A DNA stretch of 64,000 nucleotides from Gammaproteobacteria bacterium (GTDB taxonomy: Bacteria; Pseudomonadota; Gammaproteobacteria; GRL18). Under the pieces are notes generated by a model. It ran no database searches. It was given only the letters and a program-made list of their open reading frames with translations, and had not been told where the DNA came from. Position 1 is the first letter of the stretch, and each line of letters starts with the position of its first letter. Positions 37,858 through 47,844 of this stretch are shown here, in pieces. The position numbers and the translations under genes are program-made. The stretch lies in assembly GCA_016744995.1 (NCBI GenBank), contig JADGDG010000008.1:1-64000 (forward strand), written 5' to 3'.

Positions 37858-40800
37858 ATGACAAAAATTTCTGAGAACAATACTCAACTATTAAATGAAT
37901 TGAAACAATTAAGAGCTGAGAATTCTGCTTTAAAAAAAATTCAGAAGCTGTTTAATGATGGGCCTTTGGTTATTTTTAAATGGTGTAATTCACCAAATTG
38001 GCCAGTGGAGTATGTATCATCCAATGTGAATGATATATTTGGTTACACGGTTGCTGATTTTTATTCAGGCAAAGCAATTTATGTTGATATTATTGCAACA
38101 TCTGATCTGGCCCGGGTAACAGAAGAAGTTGTAAACGCAAGTAATGAAGGTGTCCATTCATTTGACCACAAACCCTATCAGATTATTCATAAAGATGGAA
38201 CAATTCGATGGATTTATGATCATACAATAATTATTAGAGATGAGCATAATAAAGTTTCTCATTTTTATGGTTATGTGTTTGATATTACGCGTTACAAAAT
38301 GACTGAAGCTGCATTGAATATTAGTGAAATTCAGTCAAAATCTATTCTTGATAACACTGAAGCTGTAATTTATATAAAGGATTTGAATGGTTATTTTTTA
38401 CAAGTGAACCAGCATTTTGAAAATTTTTTTAATATCCAGTCTAGTGATATTATTGGCAAAACAGATTATGATTTTTTTGCACCTAAACAAGCCGATATTT
38501 TACGTACAAACGATTTAAAGGTTCTGGAACTCAATCAAAAAATTGAATTTGAAGAACAGGTAACAAAAAATAATGAACTGCAAACCTATATATCACAAAA
38601 ATTCCCCCTTTATGATGAGCATAATAAAGTCTATGGCATTTGTGGTATTTCAATTAATATCACGGATGAAAAAAGAAGAGAGCAGAAGCTATCAGCCTCT
38701 ACTGAAGAATGTAAAAAAACAGAATTTTTATTACAAAAAACTTGTGATAATTTACAATTAACACTAAAAAAACATGATAATAATTTATTTTACCTCAGTC
38801 GACAAATTCAAATAGCCGTTGAGCAACGTATCAAGGTTGAAAACACACTCAAACAAGAGCAAGACTTTGTTGATGGCCTAATTGATACAGCACAGGAGAT
38901 TATTTTAATCCTGGATTTAAAGGGTAAAATATTACGTATCAATACATTTTTTGAAAAATTGTCCGGATACAATTCCAATGAGGCAAGGGGAAAATCCGGA
39001 GTAAAAACTTTTTTGAACAGGGAAGGTTATTCTACAGCAAAAGCTTTATTTCATCGTATTTTAGCTGGAGAACAAGTTGATAATATGGTTTTTCCACTGA
39101 TAAAAAAAAATGGAAATCACTGCCAGATTTCATGGAATTGTAAAGGTATTAGTGATACTGATGGTAACATTAAGAACCTGTTAGTTATTGGTTATGATGT
39201 TACTGAGCGAATAAAAACAAACAAAAAGCTGCATGAAAGCAAAGCCCGTTACAAATTACTTTTTGAAAGTTCTCCTGTGGCCTTATGGGAAAAGGATTTT
39301 ACACAACTGTATGCTTATTTTGATCAACTAAGGAAAAAAGGTGTTAATGATTTTAGAACTTTTTTTGATCAAAACACCAATGAATTAAAAAAATGTGCTC
39401 AGAAAATAAAAGTGATTAATGTCAATAAAGCAGCAATCAAATTACATGGAGAAAAAAACAAAGAAGATTTATTAGGCAGTTTGAATAGTGTATTCACGGA
39501 AAGTTCATTAAATGTTTTTAAAGAGCAGAATATTGCTTTCGCTAATGGCCAGACAGAATTTAAATCTGAAGCAAAAGTTAAGACACTTTCGGGTCAATTT
39601 AGAAATATTTTACTGAAAATAAAAATTGAAAAAAAATCCTCTGGAAAAGTAAAAGCATTAGTTGCAACACCCAATATTACCGAACAAAAACAGGCTGAAA
39701 AAACACTTGCTCAACAGCAAAAGATACTTATTTCTGTTGCTGAAATATCTAACAATCTTCTAAATACAGACAACTGGAAAGAAGAGGTTGAACATGCACT
39801 AGCCCTGATTGGTAAGTCTGCAAATATCAGTCGAGCTTATATTTTTGAGGCTTTTAATGGCTCAGAAGACCGCTTATTATTTCGTCAGGAATATGAATGG
39901 TGCACCCATGGTGTGACGAAGCAGATAACAAATAGTGAGCTTCAATCTCTGGACTTTAACAGGATTGGATTTTCAGGTGTTTATCAACAATTGCTCAATA
40001 ATAACATTGTTATATGCAGACAATCTGATTTTTCTGAGATACAGCATGATCACCTTGATCCCCAGGATATTTTATCCATGCTTATTGTTCCCTTATTTAT
40101 AGATGATGCCTTCTGGGGGTTTATCGGCTTTGATGATTGTTTTAATGAACGGATTTGGAATAAGGTGGAAATTGCAGCTTTAAAGCTTTGTGCTGGAGTA
40201 ATTAGTGGTGCCTTACAGCGAGAACAAAGTTGCCTGGCATTACGAGAAAGTGAACAACGCTTTCGCAGTCTGGTTGAGTCAACAAGTGATATGATATGGG
40301 AGATAGATCTTAATGGTGTTTATACCTATGTCAGTCCATCAATAGAAGGAATACTTGGATACAATGCTGCAGACATTATTGGAAAAACACCTTTTGACTT
40401 AATGCCTGATGCAGAAGCTAAACGATTAAAGTCGGTATTTTCTGATATTTCAAACAAACTGATCTCTTTCACAGGCTTAGAAAATATTAATCTGCATAGA
40501 GATGGATATTCGGTCGAACTGGAAACTAATGGAGTCCCTATCTTTGACCACATGGGACAAGCTATTGGTTATCGCGGTATTGATCGTGATATTTCCAATC
40601 GAAAAGAGGCTGAAAATACACGTGAAATCCAGGCTGAAAAACAAAGAGATTTATTAATTAAAGAAGTTCATCATCGGATTAAAAATCATCTTCAGGGACT
40701 TATTGGATTACTGAAACAGCATGGCAAGGATAAGCATCAATATGATGAGATTATTAGTAAAATGATCACACAAATAGAGTCCATTGCCATTGTCTATGGA

Positions 40801-41253
40801 CTTCAGTCATTTCGCTCAGAATCACAGATTTATTTATTAGAAATGGTGCAAGCCATTGTACAGAGTTTAACTGGACTGACTCAAATCTCATTGTCTCTCA
40901 CCCAAAGTGGGCAGTTGAGTTCATTTGAAATTGATAAAAACAAGGCTGTGGCTCTTGCCCTCGTTATAAATGAACTCATCATGAATGCCATTAAATATTT
41001 TTCCTCTGATAATAAGCAGAGAAAAATAACCATTCATCATGATTATGGGTCAAATTATATTGCTTTATCCGTCAGCAATCCCGGTTCTTTACCCAAAGAG
41101 TTTGACTTTATAAGTGGCAAAGGTTTAGGAACCGGGCTTGAATTGGCTAAGGCTATGTTACCAACTCAAGGTGCTGAGTTTCTGGTAGAAGAAAAAAATG
41201 GTATAGTCATAGCAACACTGCTGATTAATTCACCTCTACTGGTTATTTTATGA
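37858..41253 (+). CDS. Multi-PAS/GAF sensor histidine kinase (HisKA_2 type)
   Basis: 1131 residues without clear membrane segments. Domains in order are PAS (about 24-145, with the SPNWPVEYVSSNV segment), PAS (155-275), a coiled linker, PAS (340-455), a divergent PAS (460-610), GAF (about 630-780), PAS (795-915), a HisKA_2 dimerisation domain with the phospho-His in KEVHHRIKNHLQ (near His938), and a HATPase domain (N box LVINELIMNAIKYF; G box GKGLGTGLEL). This kinase class often feeds regulators with an RNA-binding output, and an ANTAR regulator follows with a 4-base overlap. The signals are unknown; several PAS domains suggest redox or ligand sensing. Confidence 0.93.
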   Translation: MTKISENNTQLLNELKQLRAENSALKKIQKLFNDGPLVIFKWCNSPNWPVEYVSSNVNDIFGYTVADFYSGKAIYVDIIATSDLARVTEEVVNASNEGVHSFDHKPYQIIHKDGTIRWIYDHTIIIRDEHNKVSHFYGYVFDITRYKMTEAALNISEIQSKSILDNTEAVIYIKDLNGYFLQVNQHFENFFNIQSSDIIGKTDYDFFAPKQADILRTNDLKVLELNQKIEFEEQVTKNNELQTYISQKFPLYDEHNKVYGICGISINITDEKRREQKLSASTEECKKTEFLLQKTCDNLQLTLKKHDNNLFYLSRQIQIAVEQRIKVENTLKQEQDFVDGLIDTAQEIILILDLKGKILRINTFFEKLSGYNSNEARGKSGVKTFLNREGYSTAKALFHRILAGEQVDNMVFPLIKKNGNHCQISWNCKGISDTDGNIKNLLVIGYDVTERIKTNKKLHESKARYKLLFESSPVALWEKDFTQLYAYFDQLRKKGVNDFRTFFDQNTNELKKCAQKIKVINVNKAAIKLHGEKNKEDLLGSLNSVFTESSLNVFKEQNIAFANGQTEFKSEAKVKTLSGQFRNILLKIKIEKKSSGKVKALVATPNITEQKQAEKTLAQQQKILISVAEISNNLLNTDNWKEEVEHALALIGKSANISRAYIFEAFNGSEDRLLFRQEYEWCTHGVTKQITNSELQSLDFNRIGFSGVYQQLLNNNIVICRQSDFSEIQHDHLDPQDILSMLIVPLFIDDAFWGFIGFDDCFNERIWNKVEIAALKLCAGVISGALQREQSCLALRESEQRFRSLVESTSDMIWEIDLNGVYTYVSPSIEGILGYNAADIIGKTPFDLMPDAEAKRLKSVFSDISNKLISFTGLENINLHRDGYSVELETNGVPIFDHMGQAIGYRGIDRDISNRKEAENTREIQAEKQRDLLIKEVHHRIKNHLQGLIGLLKQHGKDKHQYDEIISKMITQIESIAIVYGLQSFRSESQIYLLEMVQAIVQSLTGLTQISLSLTQSGQLSSFEIDKNKAVALALVINELIMNAIKYFSSDNKQRKITIHHDYGSNYIALSVSNPGSLPKEFDFISGKGLGTGLELAKAMLPTQGAEFLVEEKNGIVIATLLINSPLLVIL

Positions 41254-41267
41254 CTGGAGAAAATGAA

Positions 41268-41852
41268 ATGAAAATAAAAAAATTGTTATTAGTCGATGAT
41301 GATGGACTTGTTTTATCTACATTTGGAAAAGGTTTGACTGATCATGGCTATAATGTTGTGCTGTCTGATAATGGTGAAGATGCATTAAAACTGGCGCTTA
41401 AAGAACAGCCAATTGATTTGGCCATTCTTGATATGCGCATGCCTGGAATGTCAGGTATTGAAACAGCTCAGGGTTTAAAGTCTCTAGGTATCGCTTCTAT
41501 CTTTCTCTCTGCCTACAATGATAAAGAGCATGTAAAGCAAGCCATCGATGAGGGTGCATTAGGTTATCTGATGAAGCCGATTGATGTTGAAAAAGCTTAC
41601 CCCGCAATTGAATCTGCATTACTTCGGGCAATTGAAATTCAAAAACTTTTTGAGATGAAACACCGCCTGGATGCTGCTTTAGAGACCAGTAACCAGGTGA
41701 ATGTCGTCGTAGGAATTTTTATGGAACGACATCGTATTGAACGGCAGGATGCTTTTGAATTATTGCGTACGAAAGCACGTTCCAGTCGGCGTAAAGTCAA
41801 AGATATTGCTGAAGAAATATTAACTGCATGGCATACAGTTAATCTAAAATAA
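41268..41852 (+). CDS. Response regulator with ANTAR RNA-binding domain
   Basis: The ATG at 41268 is preferred because GGAGA lies 7 bases before it; an ATG at 41250 overlapping the kinase stop is also possible. The receiver domain has the DDD acidic pocket and the phospho-Asp in LDMRMPGMSG. A helical linker leads to a C-terminal ANTAR domain (about the last 60 residues: NVVVGIFMERHRIERQDAFELLRTKAR in part). ANTAR proteins bind paired hairpins in mRNA leaders and prevent transcription termination. It is the evident partner of the kinase upstream. Its RNA targets were not identified in this window. Confidence 0.93.
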   Translation: MKIKKLLLVDDDGLVLSTFGKGLTDHGYNVVLSDNGEDALKLALKEQPIDLAILDMRMPGMSGIETAQGLKSLGIASIFLSAYNDKEHVKQAIDEGALGYLMKPIDVEKAYPAIESALLRAIEIQKLFEMKHRLDAALETSNQVNVVVGIFMERHRIERQDAFELLRTKARSSRRKVKDIAEEILTAWHTVNLK

Positions 41853-41858
41853 TTCTTG

Positions 41859-41894
41859 AAACAAAAAAAATATTTATTTATTTGTTTTTTTTTT
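41859..41894 (+). terminator. AT-rich hairpin with T tract after the ANTAR gene
   Basis: AAACAAA at 41859-41865 can pair with TTTGTTT at 41881-41887, and a T run continues to about 41894. The stem is all A/T-rich and therefore weak, but its position just after the stop codon suits a terminator. The gap to 42157 holds two further small stems (near 41975 and 42002) and no gene. Confidence 0.4.
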
Positions 41895-42157
41895 GACAAA
41901 TGCTTTTTTTAGTCCTATAAATAAAATCATGTAATAATAAAAGCCTTTCTCCCCTGCTTTTATTCAAATTCAATGCTGTTTTAACAGCCTTTAATAATAT
42001 GCCAGCTCAGAACTGGTTGGAATTTTACCCTACTCAAGCAGTATTCTTCCAGACTTAATCTTTTTTTGCTCAGACAGATTTGAACAATCAATGGATCTTT
42101 TTCTATGAAATGGTCTATGCATGATTATCATTATTAATTTTATTGGGGGATGTTATT

Positions 42158-44191
42158 GTGAATTTTATTCTTAAGCCTGCGGTTGCGTTAATGGATCGAG
42201 TTCGTTATCCAGTTAAATTCAGCATTATTTTCCTGATAGTTTTAATCCCATTAGTTATGCTAAGCCTGATATTAATTGACTCAATCAGTCAGGAAGTTGA
42301 TTTCTTGAAAAAAGAGACAGCAGGTCTGCATTATATTAATACTGTCCGTCAGCCTATTGAACATATTCAACAGCACCGGGGAATGATGGCGGCATATCTG
42401 AATGGTTCAACAGAATTTTATGAGCGTATTATGCAAAAACGCCGTGTCGTTGATGAAAAAATAATGGAACTGGGTCGAATTGATAAGAGTCTGGGAGGGC
42501 AACTGGATACCAGTGACAGCATGGCAATGTTATTGCAGAAATGGAACACTATCAAAAATAATTCAATGGATATGAATGTTGCCGATGTTATCAAAACACA
42601 CACAAACCTTATTGCTGATATGCTCAATTTAATGGCTTCTATCGCAGATACTTCAGGTATAACTCTGGACTCCAAACTTGATAGCAATTATATGGGGAGC
42701 ACATTGGTTTCTGGTTTGCCTAAAATGATTGAATATATGGGGCAGGCACGAGCAATAGCTTCAGGTGTTGCTGCCAAAGGGAAATTTACTAACCAGGAAA
42801 CCTATACAAAACTGGCTGTACTTTCCAGCAATATAAATAATTTCTTTCAGGGTGTTAATAATGATTTACAAGCGGTCTATAAAGAAAACTCAGAAATTGC
42901 GAGCAAGTTACTTGCCTCAACAAACTCAAATAATATCGCTATTCGTGAAATGCAGACCCTTTTAAATGACAAGCTACTCAATGTAGAAAAGATTTCTGTT
43001 AGCAGTGATCAGGTCTTTAATGCTGCTACTAGTGCGATTAGTGGTTCATATAAACTTTATGATTCACTGGTGCCAGAATTAGAAAAAATCTTTATTAAAC
43101 GAATTGATTCTGCTAATTTTTCTATGAATAAGACTATCAGTATTGTTTTTCTTATACTCATTCTAGTGGCTTATTTGTTTGCAGGTTTTTATTACTCCGT
43201 ACGACAAAGCATCGCACAGATCAGTGATATGGCAGAAAAACTGTCTACTGGTGATCTCAATGTTCACCTGGAATTATCAACTCGTGATGAGATGAGCCAG
43301 ATTGCCAATAGTTTTAATCGGATGGCTGAACAGTTTGCCCAGATCATCAATCAAATTATATCATCCTCCCATCAAGTTGCCAGTTCATCAGAGGAGCTTT
43401 CATCAATAACTGAACAGACTGGTCATAGCATGAATCAGCAGCAATTCCAGACGGAAGAAGTAGCAACAGCCATGCACCAAATGATGATTACGGCTCAGGA
43501 TGTGAGCAAAAATAGTGACAACACAGCAGAAGCAGCTAATGATGTATACACAGAAACAATTGAAGGACAACGAGTCGTGGAAGGAGCGGTAAAAGCAGTT
43601 CAGCAGTTAGCGGGTCAGATTGAATCTGCTGCAAAAATAATTCACGAACTGGAACAGGACAGTGAAAATATTAATACCGTCCTGGATGTTATTAAGGGAA
43701 TTGCCGAACAGACCAATCTTCTGGCATTGAATGCTGCGATTGAAGCAGCTCGTGCTGGAGAAACTGGACGCGGTTTTGCTGTTGTAGCTGATGAGGTTCG
43801 TACACTGGCTGGTCGCACTCAAGAAGCAACTGAAGAAATTAATCAAGTCATTGATAAATTGCAGAATGGATCACGTCGAGCGGTTGATGCAATGAAGCAA
43901 AGTCGTGAGGAAGCTCAAACTGTTGTTGAACAAGCAACCACAGCCGGTGATTCATTATCGCTGATATCTGAAGCAACAGCACGTATTAATGATATGAGCA
44001 TGCAGATTGCAAGTGCTGCCGGGCAACAAAAAGTAACTGCTGAAGAGATTAACAACAATATCAATAATATATCAAAAATGTCAAATAATACTGCCAAAGG
44101 TGCGCAGCAATCCGTATCAGCCACTGAAAATCTGGCCCATTTAGGGACAGAATTAAAAACTCTGGTGGTGCAATTTAAAACCAGTACTTAA
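42158..44191 (+). CDS. Methyl-accepting chemotaxis protein
   Basis: The GTG at 42158 is preferred over a TTG at 42143 because GGGGG lies just ahead of it. About 677 residues: TM1 (about 22-45), a helical periplasmic sensor of about 290 residues with an [13 protein letters not shown] segment resembling NIT-type sensors, TM2 (about 328-350), a HAMP domain, and a cytoplasmic signalling domain. The hairpin tip has [20 protein letters not shown] followed by [15 protein letters not shown], the universal CheA/CheW contact. The ligand is unknown. It stands between the ANTAR regulator and a c-di-GMP gene and has no chemotaxis operon nearby. Confidence 0.95.
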   Translation: MNFILKPAVALMDRVRYPVKFSIIFLIVLIPLVMLSLILIDSISQEVDFLKKETAGLHYINTVRQPIEHIQQHRGMMAAYLNGSTEFYERIMQKRRVVDEKIMELGRIDKSLGGQLDTSDSMAMLLQKWNTIKNNSMDMNVADVIKTHTNLIADMLNLMASIADTSGITLDSKLDSNYMGSTLVSGLPKMIEYMGQARAIASGVAAKGKFTNQETYTKLAVLSSNINNFFQGVNNDLQAVYKENSEIASKLLASTNSNNIAIREMQTLLNDKLLNVEKISVSSDQVFNAATSAISGSYKLYDSLVPELEKIFIKRIDSANFSMNKTISIVFLILILVAYLFAGFYYSVRQSIAQISDMAEKLSTGDLNVHLELSTRDEMSQIANSFNRMAEQFAQIINQIISSSHQVASSSEELSSITEQTGHSMNQQQFQTEEVATAMHQMMITAQDVSKNSDNTAEAANDVYTETIEGQRVVEGAVKAVQQLAGQIESAAKIIHELEQDSENINTVLDVIKGIAEQTNLLALNAAIEAARAGETGRGFAVVADEVRTLAGRTQEATEEINQVIDKLQNGSRRAVDAMKQSREEAQTVVEQATTAGDSLSLISEATARINDMSMQIASAAGQQKVTAEEINNNINNISKMSNNTAKGAQQSVSATENLAHLGTELKTLVVQFKTST

Positions 44192-44373
44192 TCAATGGGT
44201 CTGGAAGTCTCATAAATGCCCATACTCAGTAAACATGAATTCAGTTGCTATCAGGGATCTATATTTTCGGTTGTAATATTTTTTTGTCTTTTAACTAAAT
44301 TTTAGAGAAAAAATCATGACTATAAAGATTAATCTTCACCTTATTTTATCAATTGATAAACTATTTTTGTAAA

Positions 44374-47082
44374 ATGTTTGAAGCCTTTGCTTTCGTCAAA
44401 AAAGAAACCTCACGATTTTTTGTATTGTCTTCATTTTTTTTGACCATCGGTACTTTTTTTGGCTTGTTGCTGACTTTATGGACTGCAGTTCAACAATATC
44501 AGACCTATAAGACTAATCAGCAGATACTGTTAAACAATTCAGTGCATTCAGTTTCATTAAAAATATCAAACTTACTTAGTGAACGAACTCGAATATTGAC
44601 TGCTATTGCTCAAGATAATCGTCAAATTTTGTTACAGTTACACAATAATGCTGACAACGAAGCTCTAATTGCTAAATTTGAATATCGTTTAAAAGCCTAT
44701 TTCCCTGACTTTATTTTTTTCGCTATTATCAATGAAAAAGGAAAACATGCTTCCAATTATTCAGGGGAACAAATTTGTGAGCTATGTGTCCGAGATGTTA
44801 CAGCCTTTTTACAGGGTGACAAGAAGGTAACTGAACTAATTGATGGTGTTAATTTTTACTTACCCATTCTCCATCACCAACTATTTTCCAGTCATTTTGA
44901 CTTGATGACCCAAATATCTGCCAATGATGATTCCAAACTGATCCTTTTTATGAGTTTTCATTATGAGGTTTTATTGAAGCTTCTCAGAGAACACCATATT
45001 TCTGGAGAACAGCTTTTCCTTGTTCGTTCTGATGGATCAGATTTAATTGAAGTGGGTGAAAATGGTTCAAGAGAGCAATTACAGCGTAGCTTTAATCTTA
45101 ATAAAATTGATAAGAAAGATTTATTTATCCAAAAAGAAATCCCTGGAAGTCGCTGGAAAATTGTTGCTTTTCCAGAAAAAGGTTTATTTTTTACTCAAAT
45201 AAATGCACTCTTCTTTCAATATGGTTTTTTATTTGTAATGATCATTATTTTCTATTTATCCGTTTTATTTATTCTCTATCGATTAAATAAGCAAAGAAAT
45301 CATGCATTTGATCAGCTTCATCTATTAAATAATAATTTAGAAACTCTTATTGTTGAGCGGACACAAGAATTGACCAAGCTCTCAACAGCAGTGATCCAAA
45401 GTCCAGTGGAAGTCATTATCACTGATATGAAAGGCATCATTGAATATATCAACCCTAAGTTTACAGAGATAACAGGATATTCACAGAAAGAAGCGGTGGG
45501 CTCCAATATTATGTTGTTCAAGTCCGAAGAAATGGATGTAGATTTAATAAAAACGATCTGGCGTACTATATCAGAAGGGCAAACATGGAGTGGAGAATTT
45601 CTTAATTGTCATAAAAACGGGACAAAATACTGGTTACGTTTTTCTGTTTCTCCGGTTAGAAATGATGTTGATCAGATCACTCATTATCTGGGAATTGGCG
45701 AGGAAATTACTGAAAAGAAAGAACAGGAAAAGCGTATTTTATATCAGGCCCATTATGACGAACTAACAGGAATACCAAATCGTTTACTGGCAATCGATCG
45801 CTTAAAACAGGCAATACAACTTTGTTCACGTACTGAATACATGGTTGTGTTGATATTTATTGATCTGGATAATTTTAAAAAAATAAATGACACACTGGGA
45901 CATGACTGTGGTGATATTTTATTGATCGAAACTGCTCAGCGCCTGAAATCTGTTCTCCGGGAAGCGGATACCATTGCTCGTCTGGGTGGTGATGAATTTT
46001 TAATTATTTTATCCCAGGTCAAAGATAAAAAATATATTGATACAATTGCCAATAAACTTTTAAAGCAATTTCAAGAGCCTATTTGCACCAAATGTTCAGA
46101 ATGTATGATCACAGCCAGTCTGGGGATTTCTGTTTTTCCGGATGACGGAATGGATGCTCTCAACTTGATGCGCTCAGCCGATCTGGCAATGTACCAGTCA
46201 AAAGACAGTGGACGAAATCAGTATCATTTTTTTACTTCATCTTTTGAAGAAAAAGCTCAGAAGCATTTTCAAATTGAAAAACACTTACACCATGCTTTGG
46301 AACGAAATGAACTTTCTGTTGTGTATCAACCTATTATAAAAATGGAAAGTGATCAATTAGCAGGATGTGAAGCCCTGGTTCGTTGGAACAACCCAACTTT
46401 AGGTGTCATCGGCCCTGATATTTTTATTCCTGTTGCTGAACAGTCGGGCTTAATTACATCTATTGGTGAATTTGTATTACAAACAGCCTGTTCTCAATTA
46501 GCATACTGGAACGCAACTTATCAGCAAACACTCTTTATCGCTGTTAACTTATCACCACGTCAATTTAGGGAAAAGGATTTTATCAGTAAAATAAATTCAG
46601 TGATCAATAAGACAGGACTATCCCCTTCCTGTCTTGAACTGGAAGTAACAGAAGGAATGATCATAAAAAACCATAAAGAAACACAAAGCATCATGAATAG
46701 TTTGATCAAAATGGGCATTAAGCTCTCCATGGATGATTTTGGCACAGGTTATTCATCTCTTTATCACTTGAAGAAATTTCATTTTGATAAATTAAAAATT
46801 GATCGTTCTTTTATCCAGGAACTGGACATAAATAGTGATGATTTTACACTGGTTCAAACGACTATAGCACTAGCTCATGGTTTGGGCCTTAAAGTGGTTG
46901 CTGAAGGCATTGAAGAAATGCATCAGCTGCAGATCTTAAAAGATGAGCAATGTGATTTTGGACAGGGTTATTTTTATTCCAGACCTATTCCAGCTGAAGA
47001 ATTTGAACTTGCCTTTGTCAAAAAGACTCTTGCCTCAAAGAAAACATTAATTCTACAGGATGAAATAAATTCAGATATTTAG
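44374..47082 (+). CDS. Membrane PAS-GGDEF-EAL protein
   Basis: About 902 residues from the ATG at 44374; a TTG at 44353 would add seven. Neither has a strong ribosome-binding site. Two membrane helices (about 20-42 and 285-310) enclose a periplasmic sensor of about 240 residues. A PAS domain (about 335-450), a GGDEF domain with LGGDEF and an inhibitory READ site, and a complete EAL domain (CEALVRW, NLSPRQF, EVTEGM, DDFGTGYSS, KIDRSFI, AEGIEE) follow. Both catalytic domains look intact, so it may make or break c-di-GMP depending on signal. Confidence 0.93.
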   Translation: MFEAFAFVKKETSRFFVLSSFFLTIGTFFGLLLTLWTAVQQYQTYKTNQQILLNNSVHSVSLKISNLLSERTRILTAIAQDNRQILLQLHNNADNEALIAKFEYRLKAYFPDFIFFAIINEKGKHASNYSGEQICELCVRDVTAFLQGDKKVTELIDGVNFYLPILHHQLFSSHFDLMTQISANDDSKLILFMSFHYEVLLKLLREHHISGEQLFLVRSDGSDLIEVGENGSREQLQRSFNLNKIDKKDLFIQKEIPGSRWKIVAFPEKGLFFTQINALFFQYGFLFVMIIIFYLSVLFILYRLNKQRNHAFDQLHLLNNNLETLIVERTQELTKLSTAVIQSPVEVIITDMKGIIEYINPKFTEITGYSQKEAVGSNIMLFKSEEMDVDLIKTIWRTISEGQTWSGEFLNCHKNGTKYWLRFSVSPVRNDVDQITHYLGIGEEITEKKEQEKRILYQAHYDELTGIPNRLLAIDRLKQAIQLCSRTEYMVVLIFIDLDNFKKINDTLGHDCGDILLIETAQRLKSVLREADTIARLGGDEFLIILSQVKDKKYIDTIANKLLKQFQEPICTKCSECMITASLGISVFPDDGMDALNLMRSADLAMYQSKDSGRNQYHFFTSSFEEKAQKHFQIEKHLHHALERNELSVVYQPIIKMESDQLAGCEALVRWNNPTLGVIGPDIFIPVAEQSGLITSIGEFVLQTACSQLAYWNATYQQTLFIAVNLSPRQFREKDFISKINSVINKTGLSPSCLELEVTEGMIIKNHKETQSIMNSLIKMGIKLSMDDFGTGYSSLYHLKKFHFDKLKIDRSFIQELDINSDDFTLVQTTIALAHGLGLKVVAEGIEEMHQLQILKDEQCDFGQGYFYSRPIPAEEFELAFVKKTLASKKTLILQDEINSDI

Positions 47083-47139
47083 AGTTAGAGTGACTGCTCA
47101 GACAATAATGATACAACACTCTATTTTCTGGATGCCGTA

Positions 47140-47592
47140 TCAGGCTTCGCTGCAATCAGGAGAGAACTTTGTTGTGATGATCCGAAGAGCTATCAATGAT
47201 GTAATGACAAAAATACTCAATAATACTTCATTTGCATTATACTCTGCATACCAGAGGCTTATTAATTCACCGATTAGTACCACCAGTGCCACATCAAGAA
47301 TAAAGGTAACTTTTACACGTCCAATTAACAGATAGGACTGAAAAACTCTAATGAGTTCAAATGAGGCAAGAATAATTACCGTATCTTTAATCATGCCCTC
47401 AGCGCCATGAGTCCAGTTATTGGGATAAGAATGATATAGACCCAATAATAAATTAATAAATCCAGAAGCCATCCAGAGATAAATTGCTATCATGAGTATT
47501 CCTATAAAAAAACCAATAATAGCAGAGTGCCATTCATTGGATAATATATATGTTTTATAGGTTGGCTCAGTTGTAGTTGAATTGTCTTTCAT
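47140..47592 (-). CDS. PsiE-like phosphate-starvation-inducible membrane protein
   Basis: 150 residues with four predicted membrane segments (about 21-45, 66-88, 94-115 and 118-138). The central part, ILASFELIRVFQSYLL followed by FILDVALVVLIGEL, matches the PsiE family. The biochemical role of this family is not known. It is convergent with the GGDEF-EAL gene. No Pho-box was recognised upstream, so phosphate control is only a family inference. Confidence 0.75.
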   Translation of the reverse strand: MKDNSTTTEPTYKTYILSNEWHSAIIGFFIGILMIAIYLWMASGFINLLLGLYHSYPNNWTHGAEGMIKDTVIILASFELIRVFQSYLLIGRVKVTFILDVALVVLIGELISLWYAEYNANEVLLSIFVITSLIALRIITTKFSPDCSEA

Positions 47593-47844
47593 AAATATTC
47601 CATGAGAGTCATAATAGGCGATATTCTATATTGGATATATTTCAATAAAATGACAAAGCCTTGATAATAGGATAGATTTGTGAGGAACAACCGAAAATCT
47701 TATCCAGGCTTGGACAAGACACAATATTTATCTTAGTAAGAAATCATACCTGCATGAATGAACTCGTGCTTTTCTCTTCCGAATAGTGACTTAGAAGAGC
47801 ATTCGCAGTTAACTCCCTGAATAGAAAGAAGGCATTAATATGCA

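Noticed and set aside
41975-42017. Two small hairpins after the ANTAR gene, considered as an ANTAR antitermination target
   Set aside because: The loops are TTTA and a 7-base loop; ANTAR targets need six-base loops with A at position 1 and G at position 4, and no terminator follows before the chemoreceptor gene.
47090-47335. 81-codon plus-strand frame overlapping the PsiE-like gene
   Set aside because: It is antisense to the conserved PsiE region and has a Ser/Thr-rich composition typical of a non-coding frame.
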